The notes under the pieces are model-generated. The model worked only from the letters and a program-made list of their open reading frames with translations, did not search any database and had not been told where the DNA came from. A stretch of 38,207 bases of DNA from NCBI GenBank assembly GCA_029265875.1, contig JAJUGS010000004.1:1-38207 (forward strand), written 5' to 3'. A program made the position numbers and the translations under genes. The stretch comes from Prolixibacteraceae bacterium. Its GTDB lineage: Bacteria; Bacteroidota; Bacteroidia; Bacteroidales; Prolixibacteraceae. Of the stretch, positions 10,784-19,928 are shown in pieces (position 1 is the first letter of the stretch; each line of letters opens with the position of its first letter).

Positions 10784-10867
10784 TTCTTTAGTTACACGAA
10801 GCAAAATGGATATGCATAAAATCATTCTTCGATTTCGTTACCAATGAAAGTTTTTTTTTGCTGTCAC

Positions 10868-10980
10868 CTCGGCGACAGGAGAGGTCTGTTTGTACGAAGA
10901 GATTTAGCTCCGCTGATTTTCAATTCTCCTCGCATACTCGTCGAAATGACAGCATTAATGGGGCTTTCTGTCATCCTCAC
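10868..10980. repeat. Intergenic repeat (TGTCATTTCGACGA...-type, on - strand)
   Basis: tcctcgcatactcgtcgaaatgacag resembles abundant Bacteroidota intergenic repeats recalled from general experience. Confidence 0.45.
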
Positions 10981-11068
10981 ATTGTGCCCAACAAAAATTG
11001 GTTTCCACTCAGATTAACTTGCAAATAAAACTTAACAAACGGATTATAACTATCAACATCAATAAATA

Positions 11069-11881
11069 ATGAAACTTAAAAACATTTTTCTCAGCCTGTT
11101 ATTTTCAGTATTAATGTTCCATTTAAATGCGCAGGAACCTGAAAGCTATCCGGCAAATTATGCAAGTGCACCCCGTTTTAAAGCATTATTGTATTATACC
11201 ACTCATGCCGAAGAAGCGCATGTTCAGTTTGCCCGGCAAACCGTTGATTTTTTTAAGCGGCTAACCTGGGGAGAAGGCTACATTCTGGAAGTGACAACCG
11301 ATTTTTCGCAATATTCTTATGAAAAGCTGAAAGAGTTTGATGTCATCATCATGCCGGATGGCAGTCCGGGTAGTGCAGATGAGCGAAAAGCGCTTGAACA
11401 ATATATGGAAAACGGGGGCGGTTGGATTGGTTTTCATGCATCGGCCTATAACGACAAAAACACCAACTGGCCGTGGCTGGTGAATTTTTTGGGAGGTGGT
11501 GTTTTTTACTGCAACAACTGGCCACCACAGCCAGTTTTGGTAAATGTTGACAATCAAAAGAACCCGGTAACAAAAAACCTCCCGGGTTCATTTATTGTTC
11601 CGGCCAGCGAATGGTACCAGTGGAACCCAAGCCCGCGGAAAAACCCTGATGTGGTGGTGCTGGTTTCTATTGCCCCTGAAAATTATCCGCTCGGTATCAA
11701 AGATGTTGTCAGTTTTGGCGACTGGCCCATTGTGTGGACCCACAGAAAATACCGGATGGTTTACCTGAACATGGGGCATGGCGATGAAGCGTACACCGAT
11801 GCCACGCAAAAGTTGCTTTTTATTAATGCTTTCCGTTGGGTGGTGAGTCAAAGCCCGAAAGGAGATCCTTTCAGAAAATAA
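11069..11881 (+). CDS. ThuA-like domain protein, second tandem paralog
   Basis: Signal peptide; GGGWIGFHASAY, ASEWYQW, DWPIVWTH, YLNMGHGDEA. Confidence 0.85.
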   Translation: MKLKNIFLSLLFSVLMFHLNAQEPESYPANYASAPRFKALLYYTTHAEEAHVQFARQTVDFFKRLTWGEGYILEVTTDFSQYSYEKLKEFDVIIMPDGSPGSADERKALEQYMENGGGWIGFHASAYNDKNTNWPWLVNFLGGGVFYCNNWPPQPVLVNVDNQKNPVTKNLPGSFIVPASEWYQWNPSPRKNPDVVVLVSIAPENYPLGIKDVVSFGDWPIVWTHRKYRMVYLNMGHGDEAYTDATQKLLFINAFRWVVSQSPKGDPFRK

Positions 11882-12142
11882 GTCGTTGCGTTTTATTTCT
11901 TTTGATAGACCCTGACGTAATCCACCATGAAAACATTGGGACGGGGTTATTATAATTTAAGCCTTACAGGCTTTGCTTCCGGATTTCACTTTTTTATTTG
12001 TCATTCCCTGCCCGTCCCTGCCCGGCTTCGTCATTCATGCGGGCTTATCCGATATTCTTTATTTTTCTTAATCCTTCCCCCTGCGTGAGAACAGGAGGGG
12101 GGCTTTATTTGTACCTTGCTTTATCAATCAACATTTTCAAAT

Positions 12143-12610
12143 ATGGAAGTAGCCGGAAAAACAACCATCAACCCCATTCTGTTTTACACAGGAAAAACAG
12201 CCGGATATCTTACGTGGATGGTTTGGTGGCGGACAACCCGGGTGATTGTCGGCAATAACCAAATGCGCTACAACCATCAGATAGCAAGGGTATTTCTGGC
12301 TGCCGGACTGATTTTTATTATTATCAGCCTGATTAATCTCGGAAAATCGGTTCGTTTGGGACTGCCTTCTGACCAAACTACTTTTAAAAGCCATGGAATT
12401 TATAAAATCAGCCGCAACCCGATGTATGTCGGGTTACACCTGCTTACCCTATCTTCGATGATTTTTTCGCTGAACTGGATCATTATTCTGATGGGCGTTT
12501 ACAGTTTCGTCATTTATCATTTTATCATCATAGGCGAGGAAAATTTCCTGAGAAACCGTTTTGGAGAAGCTTATCTCGATTACCAAAGTAAGGTGCGGAG
12601 ATATTTATAG
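12143..12610 (+). CDS. Isoprenylcysteine/phospholipid methyltransferase-like membrane protein
   Basis: GIYKISRNPMYVG and IIGEENFLRNRFGEAYLDYQSKVRRYL motifs. Confidence 0.85.
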   Translation: MEVAGKTTINPILFYTGKTAGYLTWMVWWRTTRVIVGNNQMRYNHQIARVFLAAGLIFIIISLINLGKSVRLGLPSDQTTFKSHGIYKISRNPMYVGLHLLTLSSMIFSLNWIIILMGVYSFVIYHFIIIGEENFLRNRFGEAYLDYQSKVRRYL

Positions 12611-12707
12611 AAAAAACTTCCGGATTTGTTCAAATCAATCCCTTAATAAACAACCGGGAATGGTTTGAATATGAATAACAACATTGAAAAATAAATCAAG
12701 CTCCTGA

Positions 12708-13538
12708 TTAGCTTGCAATCAGGTTGGCAGCTTCATTCAGTATTTTTCTGACCTGGAAACCGGTGGCTCCCATTTCTTTTAATAAGTCCTTGTTTTCCTC
12801 TAATTGACTGCACAAAACAATCCCCCTGTCAAGCAGGAATTGCTTATCTTTTTTGGTAAGTGAAATCAGCGAAGTAACAGGTTGCAGCCCGGTTTTATCG
12901 ATCCAGTATTTCAATCCTTTGTCCGACGGATAATCCCACGAAATCAGCACCAGTCCGGCACAATTGCCATATTGTATGGCATCTTCACTAAAACGCGTGT
13001 TGGTGACCACCCCACCGCGGTAATGCAGGTTGGTCCCGTATTGTTTTTCCCAGGCAGCTTTTACATCAAGATAGCGCGACTGAATATACAATGGCACCTG
13101 AACACCACTTTTCGAGCTGCTTTCCATGTGAAATTTGCATTCAATCATGATCATTTCGCCGGGTTTACGGGCAATCACATCCACTTCGTGCTGCACGCAT
13201 TTTCCCTGCACAATCACACCCGTTTCCACTTCGTACCCCATGGTTTCGAAAATTTTCCCCACAAAAACTTCAAACGGGAATCCTGTTGGCCCCATTTCCA
13301 TGATGGCATTTTTTAACTTGTAACGACCTGCATTCCGATAAGATTCTTTTTTCAGTAAGTCGAAGGCCATCTGGTAAATTCGTTTGGTGGGGATGCCGTC
13401 ATAAATACGCGATTCCACCATCAAGGCTATTTTTTCCTGCTCTTCTGGTGCTGCCCCCGAAAAACTCAAAGCCTGCTTCAGTTTCTCCCTGTCGAAAATT
13501 ACTTTATCTCCGTTGACTTTTTTTACATGAATTGCCAT
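12708..13538 (-). CDS. ATP-cone domain fused to Mrr-like PD-(D/E)xK restriction endonuclease domain
   Basis: N-term MAIHVKKVNGDKVIFDREKLKQALSFSG...IYDGIPTKRIYQMAFDLLKK (ATP-cone); HEVDVIARKPGEMIMIECKFH (D...ExK). Confidence 0.8.
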   Translation of the reverse strand: MAIHVKKVNGDKVIFDREKLKQALSFSGAAPEEQEKIALMVESRIYDGIPTKRIYQMAFDLLKKESYRNAGRYKLKNAIMEMGPTGFPFEVFVGKIFETMGYEVETGVIVQGKCVQHEVDVIARKPGEMIMIECKFHMESSSKSGVQVPLYIQSRYLDVKAAWEKQYGTNLHYRGGVVTNTRFSEDAIQYGNCAGLVLISWDYPSDKGLKYWIDKTGLQPVTSLISLTKKDKQFLLDRGIVLCSQLEENKDLLKEMGATGFQVRKILNEAANLIAS

Positions 13539-13593
13539 GGCGAATGATTTGAAGCTAAAAATAGCTTTTTAAACCATCAAAACACATCCTTAA

Positions 13594-15837
13594 TTAGTTA
13601 AAAATTAAAGCCGACGGTGGCGCATCTTCCGGTGCCGAGCCCCACTGTTTGTTTGGCTTCGAACCCATTTCGAGTTCCAGTGTGGCGCCGTTCATCAGTT
13701 CATCGTGGGTAAACCAGGTTTTGGTGAGCGGCTTTCCGTTCAGTTTTGCCGACTGGATGTATTTGTTCACCACCGAACAACCGGGCGCTTTTATGGTAAA
13801 TGTTTTTCCGTTTTCGAGCTGAATTTTTACCTCTTCAAAAACCGGACTACCGATTGTATAAATTGGCAGACCTGGTGTTACCGGATAAAATCCCATCGAC
13901 GAAAAGACCACAAAAGCGCTCATGCCACCGCCATCTTCATCGCCGGGAATACCAAAAATGTTGTCTTTGAACCACACATCGAGCAGAAAACGGATGCGTT
14001 TTTGGGTTTTCCAGGGTTCGCCGGCATAATTGTACAGGTACGGTATATGAAAACTGGGTTCGTTGCCCATGGAATATTGCCCCACATTTCCGGTGGCATC
14101 GGGGAATTTGGCCCAGAATGCGTAACGGCTTCTCCCCAGTGGTTCGCGGAAAAGCTGGTCTAAAGTTTTGGTGAATTCCTCACGTCCGCCCATCAATCCG
14201 ATTAATCCCTGAATATCCTGCTGTACATGCCACTGGTAGGTGAAAGCGTTGTTTTCGTCGTAGTAATCGCGGCCGCCGGGGCCTCCGTCAAATTTCGGGT
14301 CGATTTCAATCCACTCTCCCTTTTCATTTTTAGGCCACATCAGTTTGGTTTCGGGGCGGTACAAATTGCGGTAGTTGGCAGCCTGCCCGTTGAAATATTT
14401 GTAATCATCTTCTTTGCCAAGTTCTTTGGCCAGTTGTCCCAGCGCCCAGTCGTCGTAGCTGTGCGCCAGCGTGATGGCCACACTCTGCCGTTTTTCAAAA
14501 CCGTGTACTTCAGGATACGTTTCCTTTTCATCGGGAGCCAGTGCCGGGAAAAATCCTTTTTCGCGATAAAACACATCCAGCGCGGTTTTTGGGCCGTTTC
14601 TCCAGGGTAACATGGTGGCGTCGGTGGCGTTCTTTTTCACACCTTCGTAAGCTTTCTGCACATCATAATCACGCAGGTTTTTACGGTAGGCATCCAGAAA
14701 AACGATGGTGGAATGAAAACCGTGCATGGCGGGATTGTCCATAAAAAGTAAGGGAAACTGCGGCATCCAGCCACTTTGTTCGTACATTTTTACATACGAA
14801 TTGAGCATGTCGTTTTCCTTTTTGGTATCGAGAATCATCCGCAGCGGGTGATGTGCCAGGTAGGTATCCCACACCCAGTCATCGACATAAAACGGGCGGT
14901 CGGTTTCGTGAACCTGGTGGTCGTAAGCGCTGTAATATTTCCCGTCTTCGGTGATGTCAACCATGCGTTCGTAACAGCGGTAAAGGGCCGTGTAAAAACT
15001 GCGCTTCTGCGCTTCGGTGCCCCCCTTCACCTGTATTTTTCCCAATGTTTCCTCCCAGACAGCTTTTCCATGGTCGGCCAGTTTTTCAAACTCCCAGCCA
15101 TCAATTTCGTTCTTCAGGTTCTTTTCTGCCTGCTCGGCGCTGATAAACGAAACGGCGTATTTTAACTGAACCACCGGGTTTTTGCTTTCCGAAAAATCAG
15201 CCCACAAAACGGGTTTTCCTACCGGTTGTTCAGGAGTTCCGTTTTCTTCAATCAACACTTTTGGTTCGGTGTCGAATTCAGCATAAACAAAGGCTTTCAT
15301 CCCCTGAAACTCTTCCACTCCTGTAAATACTTTGGCCGAAACAGGTTCCCATTTCCCGGTATTTACAAGATTGAAACGCAGCCGTTTTTCGCCATTTTCA
15401 GGAAAGGTAAAGCGAAAAATGGCGCTTTTATTGCCGGGAACAAATTCGGTTGTGATTTCGTCGTCGATTAAGTAGGTTGAATAGAAAAAAGGGCGTGTAA
15501 CTTCCAGTTGATGGTCGTATGTCTGGCGATTTTTCCAGGTTCTTTTTTCAGGATTTCCGGTTCCGGGCAAAACGCCAAACAACTCGCCGTTGCGGTGCGA
15601 TGCAATGGTGAGCGGAAAAAACCGGATCTGGTCGTCGACAAAATCGGCCCGCACCGGGTACATTCTTATTACCTGGTTGGGTAATTGCGCGGTTGGCCGC
15701 GTGGGTTGCAGCAAAACGCTTACATTCCCGATGGTCGGGTCAACATACTGTGTCAGCGATTCGGGCTGTTCTTTGGTTTTGCAGGAAACTAACAGAAGTG
15801 AAACGGCTGTAAAGATGATGAAGATTTGAATTTTCAT
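13594..15837 (-). CDS. GH92 family alpha-mannosidase-like lipoprotein
   Basis: YVDPTIGN start, DDWVWDTYLAHHPL, GGREEFTKTLDQLF, GIPGDEDGGGMSAFVVFSSMGFYPVTPG; lipobox LLLVSC. Confidence 0.9.
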   Translation of the reverse strand: MKIQIFIIFTAVSLLLVSCKTKEQPESLTQYVDPTIGNVSVLLQPTRPTAQLPNQVIRMYPVRADFVDDQIRFFPLTIASHRNGELFGVLPGTGNPEKRTWKNRQTYDHQLEVTRPFFYSTYLIDDEITTEFVPGNKSAIFRFTFPENGEKRLRFNLVNTGKWEPVSAKVFTGVEEFQGMKAFVYAEFDTEPKVLIEENGTPEQPVGKPVLWADFSESKNPVVQLKYAVSFISAEQAEKNLKNEIDGWEFEKLADHGKAVWEETLGKIQVKGGTEAQKRSFYTALYRCYERMVDITEDGKYYSAYDHQVHETDRPFYVDDWVWDTYLAHHPLRMILDTKKENDMLNSYVKMYEQSGWMPQFPLLFMDNPAMHGFHSTIVFLDAYRKNLRDYDVQKAYEGVKKNATDATMLPWRNGPKTALDVFYREKGFFPALAPDEKETYPEVHGFEKRQSVAITLAHSYDDWALGQLAKELGKEDDYKYFNGQAANYRNLYRPETKLMWPKNEKGEWIEIDPKFDGGPGGRDYYDENNAFTYQWHVQQDIQGLIGLMGGREEFTKTLDQLFREPLGRSRYAFWAKFPDATGNVGQYSMGNEPSFHIPYLYNYAGEPWKTQKRIRFLLDVWFKDNIFGIPGDEDGGGMSAFVVFSSMGFYPVTPGLPIYTIGSPVFEEVKIQLENGKTFTIKAPGCSVVNKYIQSAKLNGKPLTKTWFTHDELMNGATLELEMGSKPNKQWGSAPEDAPPSALIFN

Positions 15838-16129
15838 AAAACAGGCTATTGTTGATGTCCTTTAATATTTCGTTCCTACGGAACTTTTAATCAATTTGTT
15901 ATCAATTTGCTACCCATATTATGTCCCTATAGGACAGTTCCGTCAGGAACTAAATATGGGTAGAAAAATTCATTTAACCGAGTATTTTAAGTCCCTTTAT
16001 GGACGAGATAATATTTTTTACAAAAAATACGATTTAGTTATCTATAATTTCCTTAATCCTTTATTCTCCAATAACAAAATCAAAATTTCAGGTTCATCGG
16101 TTTGAATGATGTTGGCGCCGTTTTTCAGC
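15760..16129 (-). repeat. Donor-like copy of inverted duplication (GDPD tail + intergenic + GH92 head)
   Basis: Reverse complement aligns with 23014-23381; ~16 differences counted by eye. Confidence 0.9.
15910..15963. repeat. Multibranch palindromic element: outer 11-bp stem enclosing two hairpins
   Basis: CTACCCATATT/AATATGGGTAG enclosing GTCC-N5-GGAC and GTTCC-GTCA-GGAAC. Confidence 0.75.
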
Positions 16130-16914
16130 AGGTTTGCAAGCGCCTCTTCCGTTTTCCCCGACCTGATTAATTCGTCCTGTTTGCCAAGCGCGTTTATCCA
16201 GATTCTTGCGTCTTTCTTTTTCAGCAGGTTTGTTAACTCTGGTGTATAAAACGATTCGTCGATGTGCACCACTTCGGGCGCAAAAACCCGCAGAGCCGAA
16301 TCGGCCATTTCATACGAGTAGGCGCGGGGCATCAGAATGGCTTCGGGTAACATGGTCAGCACTTCTTTCAGTGCATCGTAGTCGTTGTCGAAGAAGAAAA
16401 CCTGGTTTTGGGTGCCGGTTTTTTTAATTGCATCCACCACCGGTTTCAGGTTGCCTGTTTTTATGTCGATATCGATAAGCGCTTTCCCTTTGGCAATCAA
16501 AAGCGCCTCCTCAAAAGTGGCCAGTTTTTCGTTTGTCAAAGTTCCGTCGGGCATTTCGAGCCTGAATTGCTGCAACTCTGCCCAGGTATATTTTTCGGGG
16601 TCACCGGTGCCGTTGGTGGTGCGGTCGATTTTTCCGTCGTGATTCAGCACCACCACGCTGTCTTTGGTTACTTTCACATCGAGTTCAATAATATCGACGC
16701 CAATTTCGATGGCATGTCTGATGGCTGAAACAGAATTTTCGACATACATTTTATTAGATGCACGGTGTGCGGCCACCATCACATAACCCGATTTTCCGTT
16801 GTGAAATGCAGCCAGAATTTTGCTGAATGGCTGGTCAGCCTGAAAGGAAAAAAGTAAGAGGGAGGCGAAAAAAAGAGGGGAAATTTTCTTTATGCTAATC
16901 ATTATTTTGGCCAT
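16042..16914 (-). CDS. Glycerophosphodiester phosphodiesterase (GDPD) family protein
   Basis: VAAHRASNKMYVENSVSAIRHAIEIGVDIIELDVKVTKDSVVVLNHDGKIDRTTNGTG. Confidence 0.9.
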   Translation of the reverse strand: MAKIMISIKKISPLFFASLLLFSFQADQPFSKILAAFHNGKSGYVMVAAHRASNKMYVENSVSAIRHAIEIGVDIIELDVKVTKDSVVVLNHDGKIDRTTNGTGDPEKYTWAELQQFRLEMPDGTLTNEKLATFEEALLIAKGKALIDIDIKTGNLKPVVDAIKKTGTQNQVFFFDNDYDALKEVLTMLPEAILMPRAYSYEMADSALRVFAPEVVHIDESFYTPELTNLLKKKDARIWINALGKQDELIRSGKTEEALANLLKNGANIIQTDEPEILILLLENKGLRKL

Positions 16915-16929
16915 ATATTTTTATGTTTC

Positions 16930-17120
16930 GGTGCGCTGCACCTTTTTTTTGATGTTAATGTTCTTTCTACAAATATTTTGGTGTGCTGCACCTTCATTGC
17001 CACAATTTTTGTTAACGAAACAAATATCAGGATTTTAGTTTCCGTTTCTCGCAGAAGCAGCAGCGCTGCGAAATATTTGTAGCATATTTCATCTCAGTTG
17101 CATAAAAGGTGCAGAGCACC
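16930..17120. repeat. REP-like palindromes flanking the Y1 transposase
   Basis: GGTGCgctGCACC (16930-16942), GGTGTgctGCACC (16980-16992), GGTGCagaGCACC (17108-17120); GCAGCGCTGC plus AAATATTTGTAG blocks. Confidence 0.75.
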
Positions 17121-17134
17121 GGAATCTTACCTGG

Positions 17135-17605
17135 TTATTCAGTTTCATCAAAATAATCAAACAAATAATCTTTGTTGTAAGTCACATCATTCTTTTCCAG
17201 CATTTCAAGATATTCTTCCCTGAAAGATTTCTTTTTGTGATGTTTTTCCTGGTTCAGAATGTATTTAACAACTGTATCGATTTGAGAATGAGAATGGGTA
17301 AAAGCACCGTATCCTTTTTGCCATTCAAATTTAAATTTGGTGAATCCCTGGCTTTTTATCCAGGAATTAGTTGATGTTTTTATTTCTTCAATCAAATCAG
17401 GAATTAAATGATTTACATTGTAACCGATCAGGATATGAACATGGTCATGCATACAAAACACAGCCAACATTTTATGTTGATGATTTTGCACAATTCCGGT
17501 CATATATTTTTCAAGCTCTGATTTCCATTCATTTTTAATTAAAGCCTCACGGTTTTTTACTGCAAAAACCAAATGAAAATATGATTGTGTGTATGTATTT
17601 GCCAT
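17135..17605 (-). mobile_element. Y1 (HUH) transposase, IS200-like / REP-associated (RAYT-like)
   Basis: SYFHLVFAVKNR, HDHVHILIG (HUH motif), VVKYILNQEKHH (catalytic Tyr region). Confidence 0.85.
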
Positions 17606-17622
17606 GGAGTCTTTGTTTTTAA

Positions 17623-18609
17623 CTATTTTTTGTCATTAAATCTTTTCATGATTTCGGTCCAGTTGGTCAGTTGAATGTTGTTGTCTTTAAAAAACTGTTT
17701 GATAACCGGATCGGAGAACATTTCTGCTTCCCAGGCACGTTGTTGTGCGGAGGCTGTTATACTTTTCAGGTTTTCAGTCAGAATGGAAGGATGAAAAATA
17801 ATCTCGGTCAAACCTGGTTTCAGCGACTGTACCAGCTTGATAAAATTCTCGCGTTTGTCTTCGTAGGTTTTCCCATCGGGAGCGCTGGTGAAATTGTCGA
17901 GTTTCGGAAGCGGATATTTTTCGAGATACTGAATCATTTCGTCGTTGATGGGATAGCCGGCTTTTCGGTAGTATTCGGCTACTTCCTTGTTCGAGAGGTC
18001 GATGGCGTTGGCCGGGATGTTATATTTTACCGCGGTTTCGAAGAATACTCTGGCAAACTCCGGCGAGCCATACAAGGTCCCCATGTGGGTGTCGATGTGC
18101 GAAGGTTTGTGCCCCAAGGCCAGCATCGCGTCAATCTGGGCACGGATTTCGGTTTCCACTTCTTTGGCAGTGGCGTGTTGCACCACATCCGGTACTTCGT
18201 GCCACATTTTGCCTTCGGGGTCAATCAGTCCGGGAACTTTTGCGGGGTCGGAGAGGGTCGTCCAGCGGTATTTTTTCCATTCGCTGGTGAGTGTGAGGTG
18301 AACACCAATATCGGCTGTAGGGTGTTTTTTTGCCCACTCCACCATGTCGGCCGCATACGGACAAGGCATCATCACGGCAGCCGAAAGTACATCGCCTTTC
18401 AGTACATACGATTGCACTGCAATGTTGGCTTCTTCGCACATACCGGCATCATCGCAGTGCAGCAGCAGGATTTTTGTTCCTTTCGGGAACCCCAGTTTTT
18501 CGGCGTTGGTTAATTTTTCCTGTGCTTTTGCAGAAAATACTATGATTGCCAGCGAAATGACAGCCAAAATTTTAACACTTTTAAAAAAAAGACAAGCTGA
18601 AGGTTTCAT
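17623..18609 (-). CDS. ChbG/HpnK (YdjC-like) carbohydrate deacetylase, secreted
   Basis: HCDDAGMCEEAN, VHLTLTSEW, PSHIDTHMGT, EIIFHPS. Confidence 0.85.
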   Translation of the reverse strand: MKPSACLFFKSVKILAVISLAIIVFSAKAQEKLTNAEKLGFPKGTKILLLHCDDAGMCEEANIAVQSYVLKGDVLSAAVMMPCPYAADMVEWAKKHPTADIGVHLTLTSEWKKYRWTTLSDPAKVPGLIDPEGKMWHEVPDVVQHATAKEVETEIRAQIDAMLALGHKPSHIDTHMGTLYGSPEFARVFFETAVKYNIPANAIDLSNKEVAEYYRKAGYPINDEMIQYLEKYPLPKLDNFTSAPDGKTYEDKRENFIKLVQSLKPGLTEIIFHPSILTENLKSITASAQQRAWEAEMFSDPVIKQFFKDNNIQLTNWTEIMKRFNDKK

Positions 18610-18620
18610 GATAAATTGAA

Positions 18621-19706
18621 TTAATTATTGGGCCATTTGCCATTCACAATTGGTTTTGTCTGAATTTTTGCCGGGTCAATCACCACATGTTTTATCAGTT
18701 TACGGTTCCAGGTGTAAGTGATGTGAACCATCCCGTCGTTTGCCTGAATAACCGCGGGATAAGAATATTCACTGTCTTTGTCGGGATCATTTTCAAGTAA
18801 AACAGCCGCTTTCCAGTTGAATCCGTCCTCAGAAACTGCCACATTCAGCACATTTCTGTCACCCCACGTTTCAGAACTTACAATATGGTTGTAAACCAGT
18901 AAATGTCGTCCATCCCGGAGTGTTACGGCATCGATGCCTGAATTCGGGTTCGGCAATTGTATCGGTTCCAGTGCGGTCCATGTTTTTCCGTTGTCATCCG
19001 ACCAGGTTGAAAGAACTTTTGTACCCCGGCTTCTGCACAATGCTTGTAGCCTTCCGTTTTTGTGGATCAGAATGGTTGGCTGAATAGCGCCCACTTCTTT
19101 TCCGTCGTTCAGGCTGGGTGTGCGTTCCCATGTTTTGCCAAAATCAGGGGTGATTTCGAAATGTACCTGCCAGCCGGTAAGTTCGGTGCTCGATGGGCAA
19201 AGCAGGTCGCCATTTTTCAGCAAAACAGGTTTATTTTTGATGGGGCCCCAGATTTCTTCGGGCAAACGAACCGGTTGCGACCATGATTTCCCGTTATCAG
19301 CCGAGGTGATTAATTCTCCCCACCAGTCGCTGCAGTTGGGGCCTTCTTTATAATAGAGCTGGATTTCTTTCCCGGTATTAAAAAGCACCGGGTTCCAGGT
19401 TGGGTAGCGCAGGTTTTTGTGCTGAATTCCGTTGGCAACTTCCACCGGAATGGTCCATTTCCCGTTTTCAAACCGGCTTACCCAGATTCCCACATCCGGG
19501 TGTTTTTCGTACTGTCCTCCAAACCAGGCAGCAATCAGCCCGTCTTTTGTCTGTTCAATGGTTGAAGCATGGCAACTCGGGAATTTTACATCTTCTTTCT
19601 GATAAATAAACTCCGATTTTACAACGGCATTTTCTCCGGTAAATGGTTTTTGCGACCAACCGGTTGCAACAAAAAGGAGAAATGCAATAACAACTGACCG
19701 TTTCAT
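18621..19706 (-). CDS. Sialidase-like BNR-repeat protein, secreted
   Basis: Start chosen at MKRSVVIAFLLFVATGWSQ; SCHASTIEQTKDGLIAAWFGG; Asp-boxes SADNGKSWSQ, SDDNGKTWT. Confidence 0.85.
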   Translation of the reverse strand: MKRSVVIAFLLFVATGWSQKPFTGENAVVKSEFIYQKEDVKFPSCHASTIEQTKDGLIAAWFGGQYEKHPDVGIWVSRFENGKWTIPVEVANGIQHKNLRYPTWNPVLFNTGKEIQLYYKEGPNCSDWWGELITSADNGKSWSQPVRLPEEIWGPIKNKPVLLKNGDLLCPSSTELTGWQVHFEITPDFGKTWERTPSLNDGKEVGAIQPTILIHKNGRLQALCRSRGTKVLSTWSDDNGKTWTALEPIQLPNPNSGIDAVTLRDGRHLLVYNHIVSSETWGDRNVLNVAVSEDGFNWKAAVLLENDPDKDSEYSYPAVIQANDGMVHITYTWNRKLIKHVVIDPAKIQTKPIVNGKWPNN

Positions 19707-19928
19707 AAAATTAGTATCAATGTTTAACAATGGTTTTAAATTTCCTGCTTATGTAAAAGCTGAATATAAATTTTTAGTTGGTATTTGTCAAGCAAAAAAA
19801 TACCGGAACCTCATGTTGTGATATATTACGCATTGATTCCGGTAACTTATATCCGTCATTTACGGATTGTTCCCTTTCTGAAAAAACAGCGAAACCTGAT
19901 AAACCCAGAAAATAAATCCCACAATAGT

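Noticed and set aside
17671-18513. 280-aa + strand ORF
   Set aside because: Fully antisense to the ChbG/HpnK-like gene with clear motifs; composition is that of a shadow ORF.
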